Shown: in pieces, positions 1-14,300 of the stretch
Layout: each line of letters begins with the position of its first letter
Position numbering within the stretch: position 1 is the stretch's first letter
Assembly (NCBI RefSeq): GCF_021018805.1
Contig: NC_086266.1
Span: 5,208,001 to 5,272,000 of the forward strand
Source of the DNA: Prinia subflava
Lineage: Eukaryota > Chordata > Aves > Passeriformes > Cisticolidae
Direction of reading: 5' to 3'
Length of the DNA stretch: 64,000 nt
Translations under genes and position numbers: made by a program
Notes under the pieces: model-generated
Told to the model about the DNA's origin: nothing
The model's database searches: none
The model's input: only the letters and a program-made list of their open reading frames with translations

Positions 1-110
1 ACACCTCTCTCCTTGCCCAGCATCAAAGACCTGGTGATGCACAAACAGTGCCTTGGGTGTGACAGCTTGGTGTGCCCCAGTGCCACGGGCACCGAGCCCT
101 GGTGGCTGCA

Positions 111-250
111 GCATCCCCAGCCCTCCTGCAGCATCCCCAGCCCTCCTGCAGCATCCCCAGCCCTCCTGCAGCATCCCCAGCCCTCCTGCAGCATCCCCAG
201 CCCTCCTGCAGCATCCCCAGCCCTCCTGCAGCATTCCCAGCCCTCCTGCA
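111..250. repeat. 20-bp minisatellite, 7 copies
   Basis: Seven head-to-tail copies of a 20-bp unit (gcatccccagccctcctgca), nearly identical; only the last has a visible change (gcattcccag). It sits in the FRMPD3 intron downstream of the 623-668 exon. Because 20 is not a multiple of 3, all frames through it stay open and produce false proline/serine-rich frames. There are no spacers, so it is not a CRISPR array. Confidence 0.95.
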
Positions 251-622
251 GCCTGGCCCCCTCAGCTCCCCGGGGTCTCCCAGGCCAGCAGTGACCCCTC
301 CCTGCCACCTCTGGGTTACTCCATCAGACACACATGATGTCCTCAGCAAACCGTATGGCTTTGGGAATATTTTTCCTCCCTCCCTGCTGGTGACAAGGAC
401 GGGGAGGTGGCTGCAGTGCCCAGTGACCCCCTGAGGGGCCATGGCAGCTCTCAGACCCGACAGCTTGGAAGAGCCTTGGGCCGGTGGGATGTGGGTCCAA
501 CAAATCAGCTGAGCTGCCTGAGTCCTCTCGCAGGGTCTCCAGGGACCCCGCCTCGGTCTCCAGAAGGGCTTTTCCCCCCTGTCCTGGCTCCCCTGGAGCT
601 GGCCAGGCCCTGCCAGTCTCAC

Positions 623-668
623 CTGGTGGGTGTGTAGGACCGTGAGGATGATGAAGTCCTTGGCCTTC
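623..668 (-). CDS. FRMPD3: FRMPD3 coding exon (end of PDZ domain)
   Basis: A 46-bp exon read on the minus strand. It begins after an acceptor ending CAG (669-677) and stops at a GT donor (622-621). Its first G completes the arginine codon left open by the exon at 1030-1132; it then encodes KAKDFIILTVLHTHQ and ends on a codon boundary. This is the last beta strand of the PDZ domain and the start of the linker that leads to the FERM domain in FRMPD3/FRMPD4. The LTVLHTHQ stretch fits what I recall of FRMPD3 better than FRMPD4. The next exon is not visible between 1 and 622, so it must lie beyond the left edge. Frame, both splice sites and family match all agree. Confidence 0.85.
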
Positions 669-1028
669 CTGTGACAGAAAGGAGAAATGAAGATGGATGG
701 GACCTTAAGGCGATGGACCTCGACATGTGCAACTGGCTACCGAGAGAGAGCACATCCCACCCGTCCCAGCCCCGTGGTGGCCAGGACCTCTGTGGGCTCC
801 TTGTGGTGCTTGAAACGTGGCTGAGGACACTCTCCCACTTCTTGGCCAGCTGGGAATGGCTATGGCACTTGCTCCAAGCGACTCCCCCTGCTCAGGCTGA
901 GAATTCCCCACCCCAGCAGTGACCACTGGTGATGTGGGTGTGCGCTGACACCCCAAGGCTTTGGTACAGGCACAGCAGCCTGGCGTGAGCCCCTCCCCAG
1001 AGGTGAGGAGGGACAAGTGTTGTCCTCA

Positions 1029-1525
<497 letters not shown>

Positions 1526-2566
1526 TCACAGGGACACGGCTGTCACCACAGCTGGCCTGCAGTGCTGCTGGGCCCTGCCCGGGACGGCCACAGTGCTCCC
1601 GTGCAGAACAGCACTGCTCGGTGCCCGTCACTGCCACAGCAGCTCAGGCAGGGGACAGCCCTGGAGATGCCACCAAGGGTGAATCACACTGTCCTCTCCA
1701 GCACTCACTGCCCCAGCACTGCCCTTCCTTAGATGGGAGATGTGTGTGGGGTGAGCTGCTGTGGTGTGGCTCTGGCCACCCCTGAGGGTCACAGGGGAGA
1801 CAGCGGCCCTGGCACAGCCAGAGAGCTCTCTCTGCCATTCTGCAGAGCTTTAAGAGCAAACTCAAGGCTTGGCTCATTCATGTTGTGTAACATGGCTCAA
1901 CAATATCAGAGATAAGTGAAAACAACTTTAGCCAGTCTAAAAACTGGGATTAAGGCAGGCTCAGCTGTGCTGCTACAACCAAATCTCCATCATCAGCCCA
2001 GGGGCTCCTTGGAGTGGAGACAACCAGAAGATGGGGAGATCCAGCCCAGGGCAAGGTTGTGTCAAAGCTGTCCTTGGCACCCCAGAGCAATGCCAGCCGT
2101 GGCTCCAGGCTGTGAGCCTGCTCTGGGGAGCAATTCCAGCACCACGGGATGGCTGTGGGGCACAGCACAGATGGCAACACACACAGCCCAGCCAGAAAAA
2201 CAAAGTGGTGAACGTGCTGTTGTTTCTGTGCTGCTCGCTGCTTGTTCCTGTCCAGACTATTTAGTCTATTTAAAAGAGATCCTTCCTGGCCTTTTGACAG
2301 CACAGTGATTGTTCCATCTCCTATCAGTTTAGGGTTTGATGCATCATCCATCTAATACTATCTGTCTGCATTTCTGACACCCCCACCCGCTCCCAGCGCT
2401 GCATTTGGCACCAGCTGCAGAGCCAAGAGGGACAGCACATGGGGCTGGAGGGGACAGGAGCTCCTGGCACACCAGCACACACAGCTCGGGCCTTGAGGAC
2501 ATCACTGTCAGCAAAGACAGCCCTGATCCCCAGGTAACCACCCAAAATCCTCTAAGGGAGGATGCC

Positions 2567-2766
2567 ACATCTGCCATGGGAGCCAGGAGAGCTCGCAGCT
2601 CCAGAGGAGTGTGCCCAGGGCCAGGGGTGAGCTGTGCTCTGTGCTGATGGGGTGTCACCCACATCTGCCATGGGAGCCAGGAGAGCTCCAGGGGAGTTGT
2701 GCCCAGGGTCAGGGGTGAGCTGTGCTCTCAGGGCTGAGCTGTGCTCTGTGCTGATGGGGTGTCACC
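2567..2766. repeat. Imperfect tandem duplication, about 94-bp period
   Basis: The motif acatctgccatgggagccag occurs at 2567 and again at 2661. The tail gagctgtgctctgtgctgat occurs near 2630 and again near 2734. The two copies differ by small insertions and deletions, so the duplication is not very recent. It lies in the presumed FRMPD3 intron and has no coding meaning. Confidence 0.85.
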
Positions 2767-5700
2767 ACAGCCGGGTGACCCATTCCCAGCCCCCAGCCGG
2801 ATGGGTGCTCCTGGCTTTCCCCTCCCGCATGGCTGGAGGAGAAAACAGTGAGCCTGGGGAAGGGAGCTGGTGAGGAGCAGCAGGGTCTGGACACCCCCTG
2901 AGCTCGGGAAGTGCTCACCCATCCTTGCTGGCAGCAGGAGCAGAGCCAGCTCCACGGCCAGGAGAGTGCAGCTGCGGGGAGGCACAGGCGAGCCCATCTC
3001 CCCAGCGACTGTCTCTGCGCCGCCTCATTAGCTGCTCTGCTACTCCCATGAGCATTTAAAAGAACAACAGTAACAACCACAACAAAGAGAATCACGCGAT
3101 TCAACCAATTTTCTCAAACAATCGTTATCCGAGGCCATTGTGTGCCGCTGAAAAGGGGCTGAATGCAGCACTGCGTCTCCGCACGCCTGGCATGGCCAGG
3201 GACAGGAGCTGGCTGCCACAGGACAGCAGTCACCGAGCTGCTGGCATCCCGGGGGACCCTCCTTTCATCCCAGCCCTGCTGCCCACAGCAGTTCCAGCCC
3301 CTCCATCCACAAGCCCCCGCAGCAGAGGGACGCGGGGATGAGCAGCGGGGCTGGGATGCCTCGGAGATGTGGCTGAGCTCAGTGCCACGGCTCCGGGGAA
3401 ACAGAGGCAGGGGTTTGCTCACCAAGCCACAGCAAAGTGAGGGGTGATTCCCAGCCCAGCGCTGCCCAGTTGTGGCCCCAGATCTGTTCCTGTGTGTGCA
3501 ATCGGTGTCACCCTCTCTCCTTGCCCAGGGAACCACAGCCGGTGACCGGTGACCGCCCAGGGACCAGGGACAGCAGCCCCGAAATTACCATCAGAATTGG
3601 TTAGCCCGGAAATCTTGGCAGCTTTAACACACAAAAGGGAAGGAAAGCACACCTCACTTCAGCCTCAACCAGCCTGCCATCCAGCATCAAAGGGAAGAGG
3701 GGAATAAAGAGGTGGATACTGACAATAAAAACTCCTTTACCGGCCTCTTAAGCTGCTCCTCTCCTGATAAGACTTGGATGCTGCAGAAGCATTACCAGGA
3801 AATTAAATAAAAGTGGACGAGCGTCCTGGTAAGCAGGACTTATCCGCTCCTGGAGAAGCAATAATGTGCTCAGCAGCAGGTACAACATCCCTCTCCAGGC
3901 TGTGGCTCTGAGCGCCCTTCCTGCGGCAGCACTGCCATGCCGGGCTTGGGATTAACGTGTGCTCAGCCCGGACCAGAGAGAGAGAGAGCAGGGAAAATCA
4001 GCAGCAGCAGTGGGTGAGGTGATTCTCTCCCTCACACAGGTAATTGGCTGCACCCCAGGAGCCATCGCTTCTCTGGAGCCTGATATTTTTGTGTTTCTTC
4101 TTTTAATTTCTGGGCGGAGAGCTGCGCTGGGCTGCAAGGCTCACGGCCTCGCTCTTGCAGCAGGGAGCCGAGGATATGGAACAACTCCTGGAGCTCAGCA
4201 GCTCTGGTGCCATCAGCAGCACCCAAATCCAGCCTCACCCTGGGGCCACACTGCTTGGGGAACACCTTGGTGGGCACAGACCAGCACTGGCCCCATCCCA
4301 CTGCAGGGAGCAGAGGGCTGTTTTTGTGTCCTTACACCCTGCCTGTGTCCTTACCTGCCTGCTGCCCACCCTTAGCCCAAGAGCCTGCCCTGCATCCCCT
4401 TGTGTCCTCGGGGACCACAGTGACACAATGCCACCGAGGTTCAATGCCACCGAGGCTCAAAGTCATTGGGAAACAGCTCAGCACAAAGTTTTTAAAAGGA
4501 TTTATCAGGGAAAACCTCTCTGTGCCCAGCAGGAGCCCACCACACACGTACCCCTGTGGGAGCACCTGGCTCTTCACAGCGTCTTGACTGTGGCATGGAG
4601 ATATCCCACTGCTGAGGCTGGGACACTCACCTGCCGTGCTCAGAGCTGACACTGATCCTGTCACACTCTGCCACCCAAGGTAAGAGGGACATCAGCTCGG
4701 TGCAGTCACTGCCCCTCACGATACACTCACAGCCAAGGGATGTCCTTCAGCTCCCTGAGCCCCTCAGACCTCCCTGCCACGGCACAGGGCTGAACACAGA
4801 GCCCTCATCCCCCCCAAACAGATAAAGGCAGAACAGGAGTTACTCCAAAAGCTGACGCATACATTTTTAATTTCCTACCGCAATAAATCTCTGCTCCCTC
4901 TGAGGACTGATTTTCTGCCTTTGCTCTTAATGCTGACTGGCCATCTGCCACCAAAGCGAGCCTGTACCACCTGCCTGGGAGGAACGATGGTCTCCATCCT
5001 CCCAGGACACTCACACCATTCCCAACTGCCTGTAAACAAGTGGCACCAGCTAAAAACACTCGGTGCAGCTGAAGAAGGGCTCACAGGATGGGGAATGGCT
5101 ATGGGAAGGTCTCGCCCCTTCTGCAGAGGGGCACTTTGGGTGCCAGCTCTCCTCCCTCTTCCTCTGCTGCTGTGAACAACACAAGAACACCCAGAGCCTG
5201 TGGAGTCCTGCCTCTCCTCCTGCCGGGCTCCTCCATCTGCCAGGCTGCAGTTGGAGAGCGGCGTGTGAGGCGTGTGGGATCCTGGGCACGTGTGGCAGCG
5301 GCAGGAAACGCCAGGAACGGGCCAGGAGGTGTTTGTATGGAGAACATATGGCAGCCCCAGCCTCACAGCCCGCTCCCCCTCTCAGATGGAGCCCTGGGGC
5401 TGCCAGGGCACGTGGGGACCAACAGCGGGGACAAAAGCAGGGCAGGCAGAGCGGGCTGGCACAGGACCCACTGCAACGTGCACCTCTGCTCCATCAGCCC
5501 TGCAGCTGCACCCAGCTGGCATCTGGGCACCTTGGAAGGGGACATTTGGCCCACGCTTAGGTGCCAGACACCCCCAGTGTGGGCAAACAGATGCTGTCCT
5601 TCCAGAGCCCTGAGGAGCTGCTCGGTCACACGCAGCCTGGCAGCCTGGGAACGCTGCCCCTGCTTTGGCAGGGTTGAACAGCTCACTGAAGCGAGGAGAG

Positions 5701-8700
5701 CTGGGCTGAGGGGTGCCAGCCTGGCTGGGACCAACACCAAGGGCAGCAGAATAAGCCCAGCCTTCAGGGGTGAAGTCCTTCACGGGCCCAGCCTGGAGAA
5801 TGCAGCCTGCATACAGCTCTGCCATATGGCCCTCAGCTTTACCCCCTGTGCTCCAGATTGGATTTGCTGGCAATATTGGGAAGGAGTTTAAAATCAGCAG
5901 AGCTCCTCTCAGGGGTTAGCTCTGCTGCTGGAGCTGGCTCTGTCCTGAGCTGGCAGGCGAGGCGGGTACACTCCTGGTACAAAGGTGGGGTGCCAGATGG
6001 CACCAGTTTGAGGGCACAGTTATCCCTGGCTCTCAGTGCAGGGACAAGCAGACAGCGAGCAGTGTCCAGCAGAGCTGCTGGAGAAGCTCAGGAGCAGCCA
6101 AAGGCAGCTGTAAATAACGAAGCAGCAGCCGCAGCCTGGCTCCAGGCAGCAGCTGCAGCCTTCTGCTGCCCAGCCTGCAGTTTTAAAATGGTCCTGGCAT
6201 CTCACCTAGAGATAAACACAGGCAGAGGGGCCAGGAGGCCCCCAGGAGGGTTGGGGGCTAGTTGGAAATCCTAGGACCTGTTATATCCTGGGGATGGCAG
6301 AGATGGACTTATTGCCCCCTGGCAAGGAGTGGAGACAGCTCAACAAGGCATTGGGGGCAGGAGGGACCACAAAATTCTCAAACTAACAATGCCAATTACA
6401 AAAATAGAGTATAAGCATGGCTAGCAAAGACCACAACACACACCACAACCTCCAGCCACGCTCAGGTCACCAGAAAAAAACATCTTCTGCACAGGGAGAG
6501 GCTGTCCTGAAATAAGCCCTGGGAGACAGGGCCAGATGCACCCCTGAGAACCTGAAGCTCAGCCTGTGTTGCATTTTCCACAGGCAAACACGCACAGACA
6601 CTGCCTTCCCCAGCTAAGACTTGGGATCTCCAGGCTGGAAAGGAGCAGAGGGACCATGGAGGTCCCTGAAAGCAGCCTGGCACTGGGCAGGGAGCTGGCA
6701 CTGCACGAGAACTGGAAGGCACCGTGGGAGGAGGTTTGACACAGGGCAAAGGCAGCACTTTGCCACACAGAAACCAATTAACCCCACAGCTCCTGCCACA
6801 GGATGCTGAGGAGGCTGGAAATTCAACTGGGTTTGAAAAGCAATTCCCACCTACCAAAGCCAGAGGCCTCCACAGTTCCCATGCTGTTTGCCAGATCCTG
6901 GGAGAATTTACACCAAGAGTTGTCTGATCAATGTGCAGCAGGAGAGAGGACTGAGCCCACCTGGCTGGCACAGTGCACGTGAATGGGCTGTCCCAGATGC
7001 ACTGGATGCCTCCAGGAGGCTCCTGGGTTCCAGGGCAAGCACTCAGCACCTGCAGGAGTGAAGGATGCTGAGGGAGAGATGATGACAACCTCCAGATCAT
7101 TCACTCACACAGCCTGGCCATGCCTGCACAAATTTGGGAGAGGCTGGGGTGCTGTGGAACCTGTCTAAATGCCCCCCCAAAGACAGTGGGTTCCCTCATT
7201 TGTGCAAGTTCCCACCACATTACAAACACCATTCTCCTCCAAATTGTTTTATGCTATTACAAACACCGTCCTCCTCCACCAAATTGTTTGAACCAGGGGC
7301 TCCCACTCAGGTAAAAAAAAATCTCCTCCAATCTTCCCTATGATTTTTGGCTGTTTAAGGAATTTTTGTTCTCCCCAGCTGGAGAACAGGATCAAAGCAA
7401 AATCCTTTAGCAACAGGGCCAAGCCCAGCAGGCTCGTGCTCCTGACTGCCTTGGTTTGAAATCCCCCAGCAGCAGGTAGAGGACCACGGGGCTGCTGGCA
7501 AAACTGAGCAGAGCTGGAGAGCCTGGGCTGGAGAAGAGGGATTTGAGACAGGCAGGGCTTCCCTTGCAGGGCTCTAACAAACCTGCCTGCAGTGAGAGAG
7601 GGGTGTGAAGAGGAAAGCCTGTCTCCTCTCTAGTGCATTGGGAACACGCTCTGAGCACGGGCTGCAAAGCCACAACATGGCACAATATTTTTTAGGGTAT
7701 CTTTCTTTATATTTGGGGATGCCCAAGCAGCTGGGCACTAATCTAGGGCCTGGGAGAAGCTGGTTTCCAGCCCCTCCTCTGCCACCATCTGCTGTGGTGA
7801 CCACTGGCAGGTTACCTTGGTCCTCTCCTCTGGTGCCAGCAGGCAGGAGCCCCCCCTTGCCCAGCCAGGCAAGACTCAGAGGGATTTTTGTCTTTGTGAG
7901 GACTACAGAAATACAATAAACAGACAGTCAACACTGGGATAAAATGAGATGAACACATAAGAGGATTAATGGGAGATAAGGGGCAATAGAATAAAATTTG
8001 CAGCATTTTTTTTCCATTATTTGTGTGATGCTCAGCTGCATGATGGGGCCTTGGAGTGATGCCAGTTGCCCACCACAGCCTGGCCACTCTCTGCCTGTCT
8101 GTTACTGCTGCAGTTTTAACTCAGGACGAGACCCCTGTGTTTTATTAACTTTGTTTTCAGGGTTAAACACCCTTGGCCCCGTGGGGAGGAGGGGGATTAC
8201 ACCAGCCCCAGGCACTCCTGCACCTCTCACGCTGGCATGGGCAGCTTGAACCCAAACTGAGCCATTCCTGCAAGAGCCCCCAGGTGCACCCAGCGTGTCC
8301 CCAGAGCCTGGTGTTCCTCAGGGACAGGGTCTGGCTGCTGCATGGCACAGCAGCAGGGGAATGGCTCCCCCCACACCTGCGTGGGCACCTGGCACCCGAG
8401 GCCCACCTCGTTCCAGCAGATTTGCAGGAGGAGAAATTTATTGCTGCATATAAAGTTCAGAGGGGAGTTAAATAAGGTGGGAGATTTACACATCCTTTAC
8501 ATTCCATTAGCGAGCAAGCACAGCCTGCATCCCCTCCCAGGCATCGGTGAGGAAGATTCAGGGAGGCTGTCAGCACTCCTCTCCCACAGCTGGCAGAGAG
8601 GCTTCAAAAATCCAATCAAGCCCTTTCCTCTGGGCCTTCAGGAATCCCAGGACTTTCAGTGTGGATTTACAGCGAGCAATTTCCTCAGTGGATGACTTGG

Positions 8701-8966
8701 ACTCCTATCTCCACCCAGCAGGGCGCAGAGCGGGGCACGGAAGGGACCTGGGGGCAGGAATGCCAGAGGAGGCAGGACAGCAGGAGAGATAACACCATCC
8801 CAGCCCAGCCGGTGTGTGACAGCCCCTGGGTGCTCAGGGAGCCTGAGCTGGATTCGAAGCTCACCTAATAGCCCTGCCCTGCCAGTCCATCCAGGGTGAG
8901 AGCTTGCCCTGGCATAGAGGTGGCAAACACTGGGGCATTTCTGGCAGCACAACGTTGGTGAGATGG

Positions 8967-9090
8967 TCCCCCAAGCTGTGACAGAACTGCCCCCTAAGCT
9001 GTGACAGAACTGCCCCCTAAGCTGTGACAGAACTGCCACCCAACCTGTGACAGAACTGCCCCCTAAGCTGTGACAGAACTGCCCCCAAGC
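8967..9090. repeat. 23-bp minisatellite, about 5 copies
   Basis: The unit ctgtgacagaactgccccct plus three bases recurs at exact 23-bp steps: acagaactg begins at 8981, 9004, 9027, 9050 and 9073. The fourth copy has two substitutions (cacccaacc). It lies in the presumed FRMPD3 intron. Confidence 0.93.
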
Positions 9091-9680
9091 TCACCTGCAG
9101 GGCAGCAGGGACTGTCCCAATAAGCCCCCAATGCTGTCACCAGCCTTGACAAGACCCACACAGGAACCTGCTTATGGGAGGTGACAAACTCAGCCTCACA
9201 GAGTCCCGCCCAACCCCTGCATTTTCCAGGATCCCTCTCCGTGCTCCGGGGCTTAGTAAAGCTCTTGAGCTGATGCAAGATAAAGGCAAAAGCATTAAAA
9301 AGAGAAAATGCACAGGAGCAGAGGAGCCTTTGTGTGTGACGCTTCCAGCCTGGGGCTCCTGGCCTTTCTAGCAGAGAGGTTTAGTTTATACCTCTTTATA
9401 ATCTCCTATAATCAGCTCCCAGCTCTGCTGCCTGTGCCAGGGTGCCCCTGGGGGTGCAGGGTGAGGAGGGGACTCTGCAAACTGCAGAGTGTGTGCGTGC
9501 TCATGAGTGCAGTGTGTTTCCCAGGTATGTATATTTAGAGGCACACCTGCCCACGAGGACTCTGCTCTCAACACGTGGGTGTACAAATATTGCATGGAAG
9601 AAGCAGCAGCAGCCTCGGAAGGTGGCACCTGTTTGTGCACAGCCCTGTGACTCCTCACCACCTGGGGAAGTGCTGCAGCA

Positions 9681-9928
9681 ACAGAACCACAGAATGGCCT
9701 GGGTTGGAAGGGACCTCAAAGCTCACCCAGTTCCAACCCCCTGCCATGGGCAGCAGCACCTTCCACCAGACCAGGCTGCTCAGAGCTCCATCCAGCCTGG
9801 CCTTGAACACCTCCCTGGATGGGGCAGCCACAGCTGCTCTGGGCAGCCCATACCAGGGTCTCCACACCATCACAAGGAAGAATTATTTCCTGGTATCTAA
9901 TCTAAATCTTCTCTCAGTTTGAAGGGGA
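9681..9928 (-). mobile_element. CR1 LINE 3' end, minus strand
   Basis: The plus strand carries the reverse complement of the CR1 3' tail: cacagaatggcctgggttgg, then aagggacctcaaagctcacc, then the ccatgggcagcagcacc and ggccttgaacacctccctgg blocks, ending near ctctcagtttgaa. This is the 5'-truncated form normal for avian CR1. No reverse-transcriptase frame remains. Start and end are accurate to about 10 bp. Confidence 0.93.
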
Positions 9929-11307
9929 TGGGGGGCACAGAGCTGCTCCTGGCACAGCACGATGTGACCTGCATGCCCCAAAGTCCCCGTGGGATGCACA
10001 CACACATGGTCCCCTAGAGGACACCTGGGTCCCCGTGGGATGCATGCACACACTGTCCCCAGGGGAAAGCCCAAGGGACAACCCCAACATCCACTGGCAC
10101 AGAGCCCCCCACCCCGCCAGGCCTCTCAGGCAGCACCAGAGGTCACACTCACCCTGGCTGTGGCACAAGAAGGGGCTGCCAGCACAGCCCTCTGGGCCCT
10201 GGGGTACCAGATGGGACCAGAGCAGCAGCAGGAGCAGGGTGCTCACTCCCCAGGTGCTGTGTGGGTGCCAAGCTTTGCTTTTCCCCACATCCCTGCTCTG
10301 GGGGCTGCAGCACCGCACTCACCACGGCGCTTTGGAAGCACCCATAAGCACCAGAAACGCCACAAAAGGTTTCTAAACAAGGCCAAATCATTTACAAATA
10401 TTGGTGTCACGAGTTTGCCAGCTCAGGCTGGTGCTGGCAGCAGAGTGACCCCTGGCCAGGTGCTGTGTGCACCCCCAGGAGGTGCTGCTGGAGGCACAGC
10501 AGTGCTGGCCCCAGCATTGTCGCAGCAGACCTCAACACTCCTGCTGCACAGGGAGCTGATGATTTTCTGAGTTCCTGCTGGAGTAATGAGCTTAATCAGC
10601 CCATGCAAATCAGTTTCCATTTGAAACCAGCCTTATCTAATGGAACCTGCTTGGTGTTTGCCTCCTGGAGTTTTCACACGGATCGATCTTCCCCGTTTCA
10701 GGTGCGAAAGGCGACTGGGGCAGGGAATGGTTTCACCTCTCCCAGCACTGGACTGCAGCTTGGAGCTCAATGGCAATTTCTCAGCTTCCTTTCTCACATT
10801 CTCTTTGTTTCCAGAAACAAAGGGAATTAGGCTCTGAAAACCCCTCTCCTCTGGCAGCGGATTATGTCCTTAGATCGCTGCAGCTATTCAGAGGAGTGTT
10901 TGGATAAAGGAATTTACACAATTTAGCCCTTGGTGTCAGCGGGTTCAGCAGGAGAGCCCCTCCACCACGGCCTATTTTGAATAAGCAAATCAACCACGCA
11001 CAGGGAGATTCATTTTGTAAAGTGCAAGCGGAAAAAGCAATGCCAGTTCCCATCCGCTCCTGGCTGACATTTTATTTAACAGGTTATTCATTTGCCCCAG
11101 TGTCCTCAGCAGCAGCAATAACCACTTCTGCAACCTCTCATAACTCACTGCCAGCTCCTTTCCCAGGTGCCTCCTCCTCCTCCCAGAGGTAATTAGCAAT
11201 TACAAAGGTGTTACACAGCAACCCACCCCATGCTGTTCAATGCCACAGCTCCACTGCTGGCTCCAGGAGCCTGTGGACAGCACCACGTTCTCCAGAACCA
11301 AATGATA

Positions 11308-11380
11308 CCCCAAACAGACCCCAAACAGACCCCAAATAGACCCCAAATAGACCCCAAACAGACCTCAAACAGACCCCAAA
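11308..11380. repeat. 11-bp minisatellite (ccccaaacaga)n
   Basis: About six to seven copies of an 11-bp unit, ccccaaacaga or ccccaaataga, one after another. The variants alternate a c/t change, so the array has mutated since expansion. Non-coding. Confidence 0.92.
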
Positions 11381-14300
11381 CCTCATCCCTCAGGCTTGAC
11401 CCTTCCAGGGATGCAGAAGCCGTAGCCCTCTCCAAACCTTTGGGATAGGGGCCCCCTGAGCTCCTGAGAGAGCCTGGGCTGGACCCAAACTTCCCCATCA
11501 GACTGGTCTGTGCTGCACAGACTTCCCCAGATTCTGGACCCTGGGCCAGGTGTTTTGGGGCTGGGCCACAAGGTGTGCAGGAGGCCACCAGCGAGTGAGA
11601 CCCCTGGGGACTCACACAGGTCTGCTCTGAGCCCTGCACACACCCAGGACACCTTTTGCCCGTCCTGCTTCTTTTCTGTTCATCTCCAGAGCCCTGCTGT
11701 GTGCTCTGGCTGATCCTCCAGGCTGGGCTGGGGACGTCAGTCCCAGGCAGGGCACAGACAGAGGGCAGGGCTCAGAGACTGTGCTCATTGATGCTCATTG
11801 ATGCTCAGGCAGGACAGCTGCTAAGCCTAAATGAGCCTAAATGAGCTTTGCCAAGGGGGAAAAGCCCTGTGGCAGAAGGTAAAGGACCATGTCTGGAAGG
11901 GTGTCCTGGTCCTGCAGAGAAGGGGACAAGGATGCAAGGAGCTCTGGAAAGGGAGCGTGGGCTTGGAGCAGCCAGCTGCTCTGCGAAACCACAACCAGCA
12001 TGGCTCTCCTCACCAACTGCACTGCACTCCTCTTTTTTTTCTCTTCCTCTCTTTTTCTCCAATTTATCTTTTTGACACGTTCAATGATGCTTCTGCAGAC
12101 TGAAAACAATAGAGACAGAGTTTCAGCCAAGGCAATTTCAGAGCTGAATCAAAGCTAAAATAACCTAGACACAGAGCAGCTGAGCAGAGACAGCTCAGTG
12201 AGGGGGGACTGTGAGCAGTGCAGGTGCCCTGTCCCTCTCTGCAGCTCCCACTGCCTGGCTGGCAGAGAGGACAGCAAGACCCACTCAGCAGCTGTGTGTC
12301 TCCATTTCCCTTTGCCTGCCACCCCTTTCTGGCTCTGGTGGCATCATCTCCCCCCTCCCATGGATGCAAGTGCCCACCCCAGTGCAAAGCCAGCCCTGGC
12401 AGCTGCAGCTCAGTGAGTACCTGCTGGCCCAGCACACTGGCTCTGTGCTTTGCATAGCAAGCACCAGTGTTTGCTGTCCTGACCTTACAGCCCTGCAGAG
12501 CTTCCAAGTAGAGATTCTGATTATTTTTCTCCTCCCTACAAGTGCTACTCTGCTGCTGCGTGAAGGAGGTGGGAGGGACGGATGGACAGACACACAATTG
12601 GGGAGAGAGGGAGGATGAGCTCATTCTGCCAAGTGAATATTGCAACTGGACTCGTAGCAAGGAACAAGACACAATCCTCAGCATGACTCAGCCTGGAAAC
12701 ACATGCTGCTTCCCAGCCCCACTGCCAGCACTGGAACGTCCCCACTGCTCATCCCACGGGGAAGCAGCCCATGGCTCCCACCCCAGCACTCGCCCCAAAT
12801 GCATTTCACAGCCAGGACAGGTAAAGCCAGGCAGCTCCTGGTACCTGGATGTGCTGATCATGCCAAAAGCAGCCTGGCAAAACGGGGCTGATGCTGTGCA
12901 GGACAAGCTGTGCGTGGCTGGCACGCTGCTTGCTCACAGACCTCCTGAAAGCAGCTGTCAGAGCCTGTCTGGTTCCAGCTGCCTGCCTGCCCAGACACTC
13001 CGGTAATTCTGCTCCCCTGTGCGTGTGCCACGTTGGTTTCTGTGAGAGAGGAAGGGTTTCAGCACTGTGAGCCTCAATGTTCTTGAAGAACAGCAGAAGC
13101 AGCAGGCAGAGCAGAGCAATGGGAGCTGCAGGATCACAAGCGTGCCCCAGGGCTGGTCCGTGGGGGCACCAGAATTCCTGCCAGGGGACAGTGGTCCACA
13201 CAGGGCACTGTTCACATCCTGGGTGAAGTTCAGAGGGCTGGGAAAGGCAGCATTGTGTCCCTCTGCTCCTGCATTTTACCTGTGAAATGCCACATGCAGC
13301 TCCAGGTTTAACTGTGGGGCTGGGAGTTGCCTCAAGAGCCTTCTCTGAGCCCTACATGAGCATCCCCCAGGGGTCAGTGGCTACCCCAGGCCCAAAGAAC
13401 CTGTGCCATGCCCTTGGCTCCTCAGCCAAGGCACTGTGGCAGCCACAGCTTGCCTGGGTGGGTGTGAAACCCCTCACAGCAGCGGGCAGGAAATGCTCTG
13501 CTCATGCCAGAGTCTTCTAAGGGAGGTGCTCGGCATCACCTCCTTGGATTAGGGGGATGTTAGACCTCTCCTCCTCCCTGCTCTCACCCCAGCTGGCTCC
13601 ATCTCTCTGAGGGACACATCCCAGTGCCAAGTGACACGGGCCTGATCATCTGAGGACATGCAAATAAAACCCCAGAGCCCTTCTCCCTCCCCACATACCA
13701 GGGGAAGGCACTCCCCTTGCCGCCTGTTTACCGCGGACGCTGCCGTGTGGCAGCCAGAGTGACAGCTCTGAGGGTGACATGTCAGCTCTGCCTGTCCCGC
13801 GAGGACGTGTCAAACTGTCACACAGCATTAGCTGCAACACACTCCTGCACAGCACCCTGCAGCCCACACTGCCACGGGCTGTGGCAGCCCTGCTGTGCTG
13901 CAGCACTCAGAGCCAGGCGTGGGGAATTGCTGCCTCCCCTCTCGGGGCAGTCCCCTGGCCAAGGGATGCTGTTGTCACCTGGCCTCTTGCATAGCTTCTC
14001 CTGCAGCAGGACACTCATGGCTCTGCAGACCATGGGATCAGGCTGAAACAACCCCCTGGCTGCCACTGAAGCCCCAGGGGCTGGGGCAGGCACGGGAGGG
14101 AAGGATGGAGGTGGAGGTACCTTGTTAGAGCCTCAGCCCACCTCAAACCCACACTGCAACAGCCCTCCAGGAACTGCCTGGTGGTGCCATGGAGAGCCTG
14201 GCATGGGGCAAGGCATCTCCTCATGTCCTGTGGGACACAGCCCTGCTCCCCATCACCATCCCCTCCCTTGCCATATGCTACCAGCCCTGGCCCGTGCCCT

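Noticed and set aside
111..250. CRISPR array
   Set aside because: Repeats are directly adjacent with no spacers, and the sequence is vertebrate.
23..622. A 199-codon minus-strand frame as continuation of FRMPD3
   Set aside because: The donor at 622-621 is strong and the frame runs through the 20-bp minisatellite; it does not encode the expected segment leading to the FERM domain.
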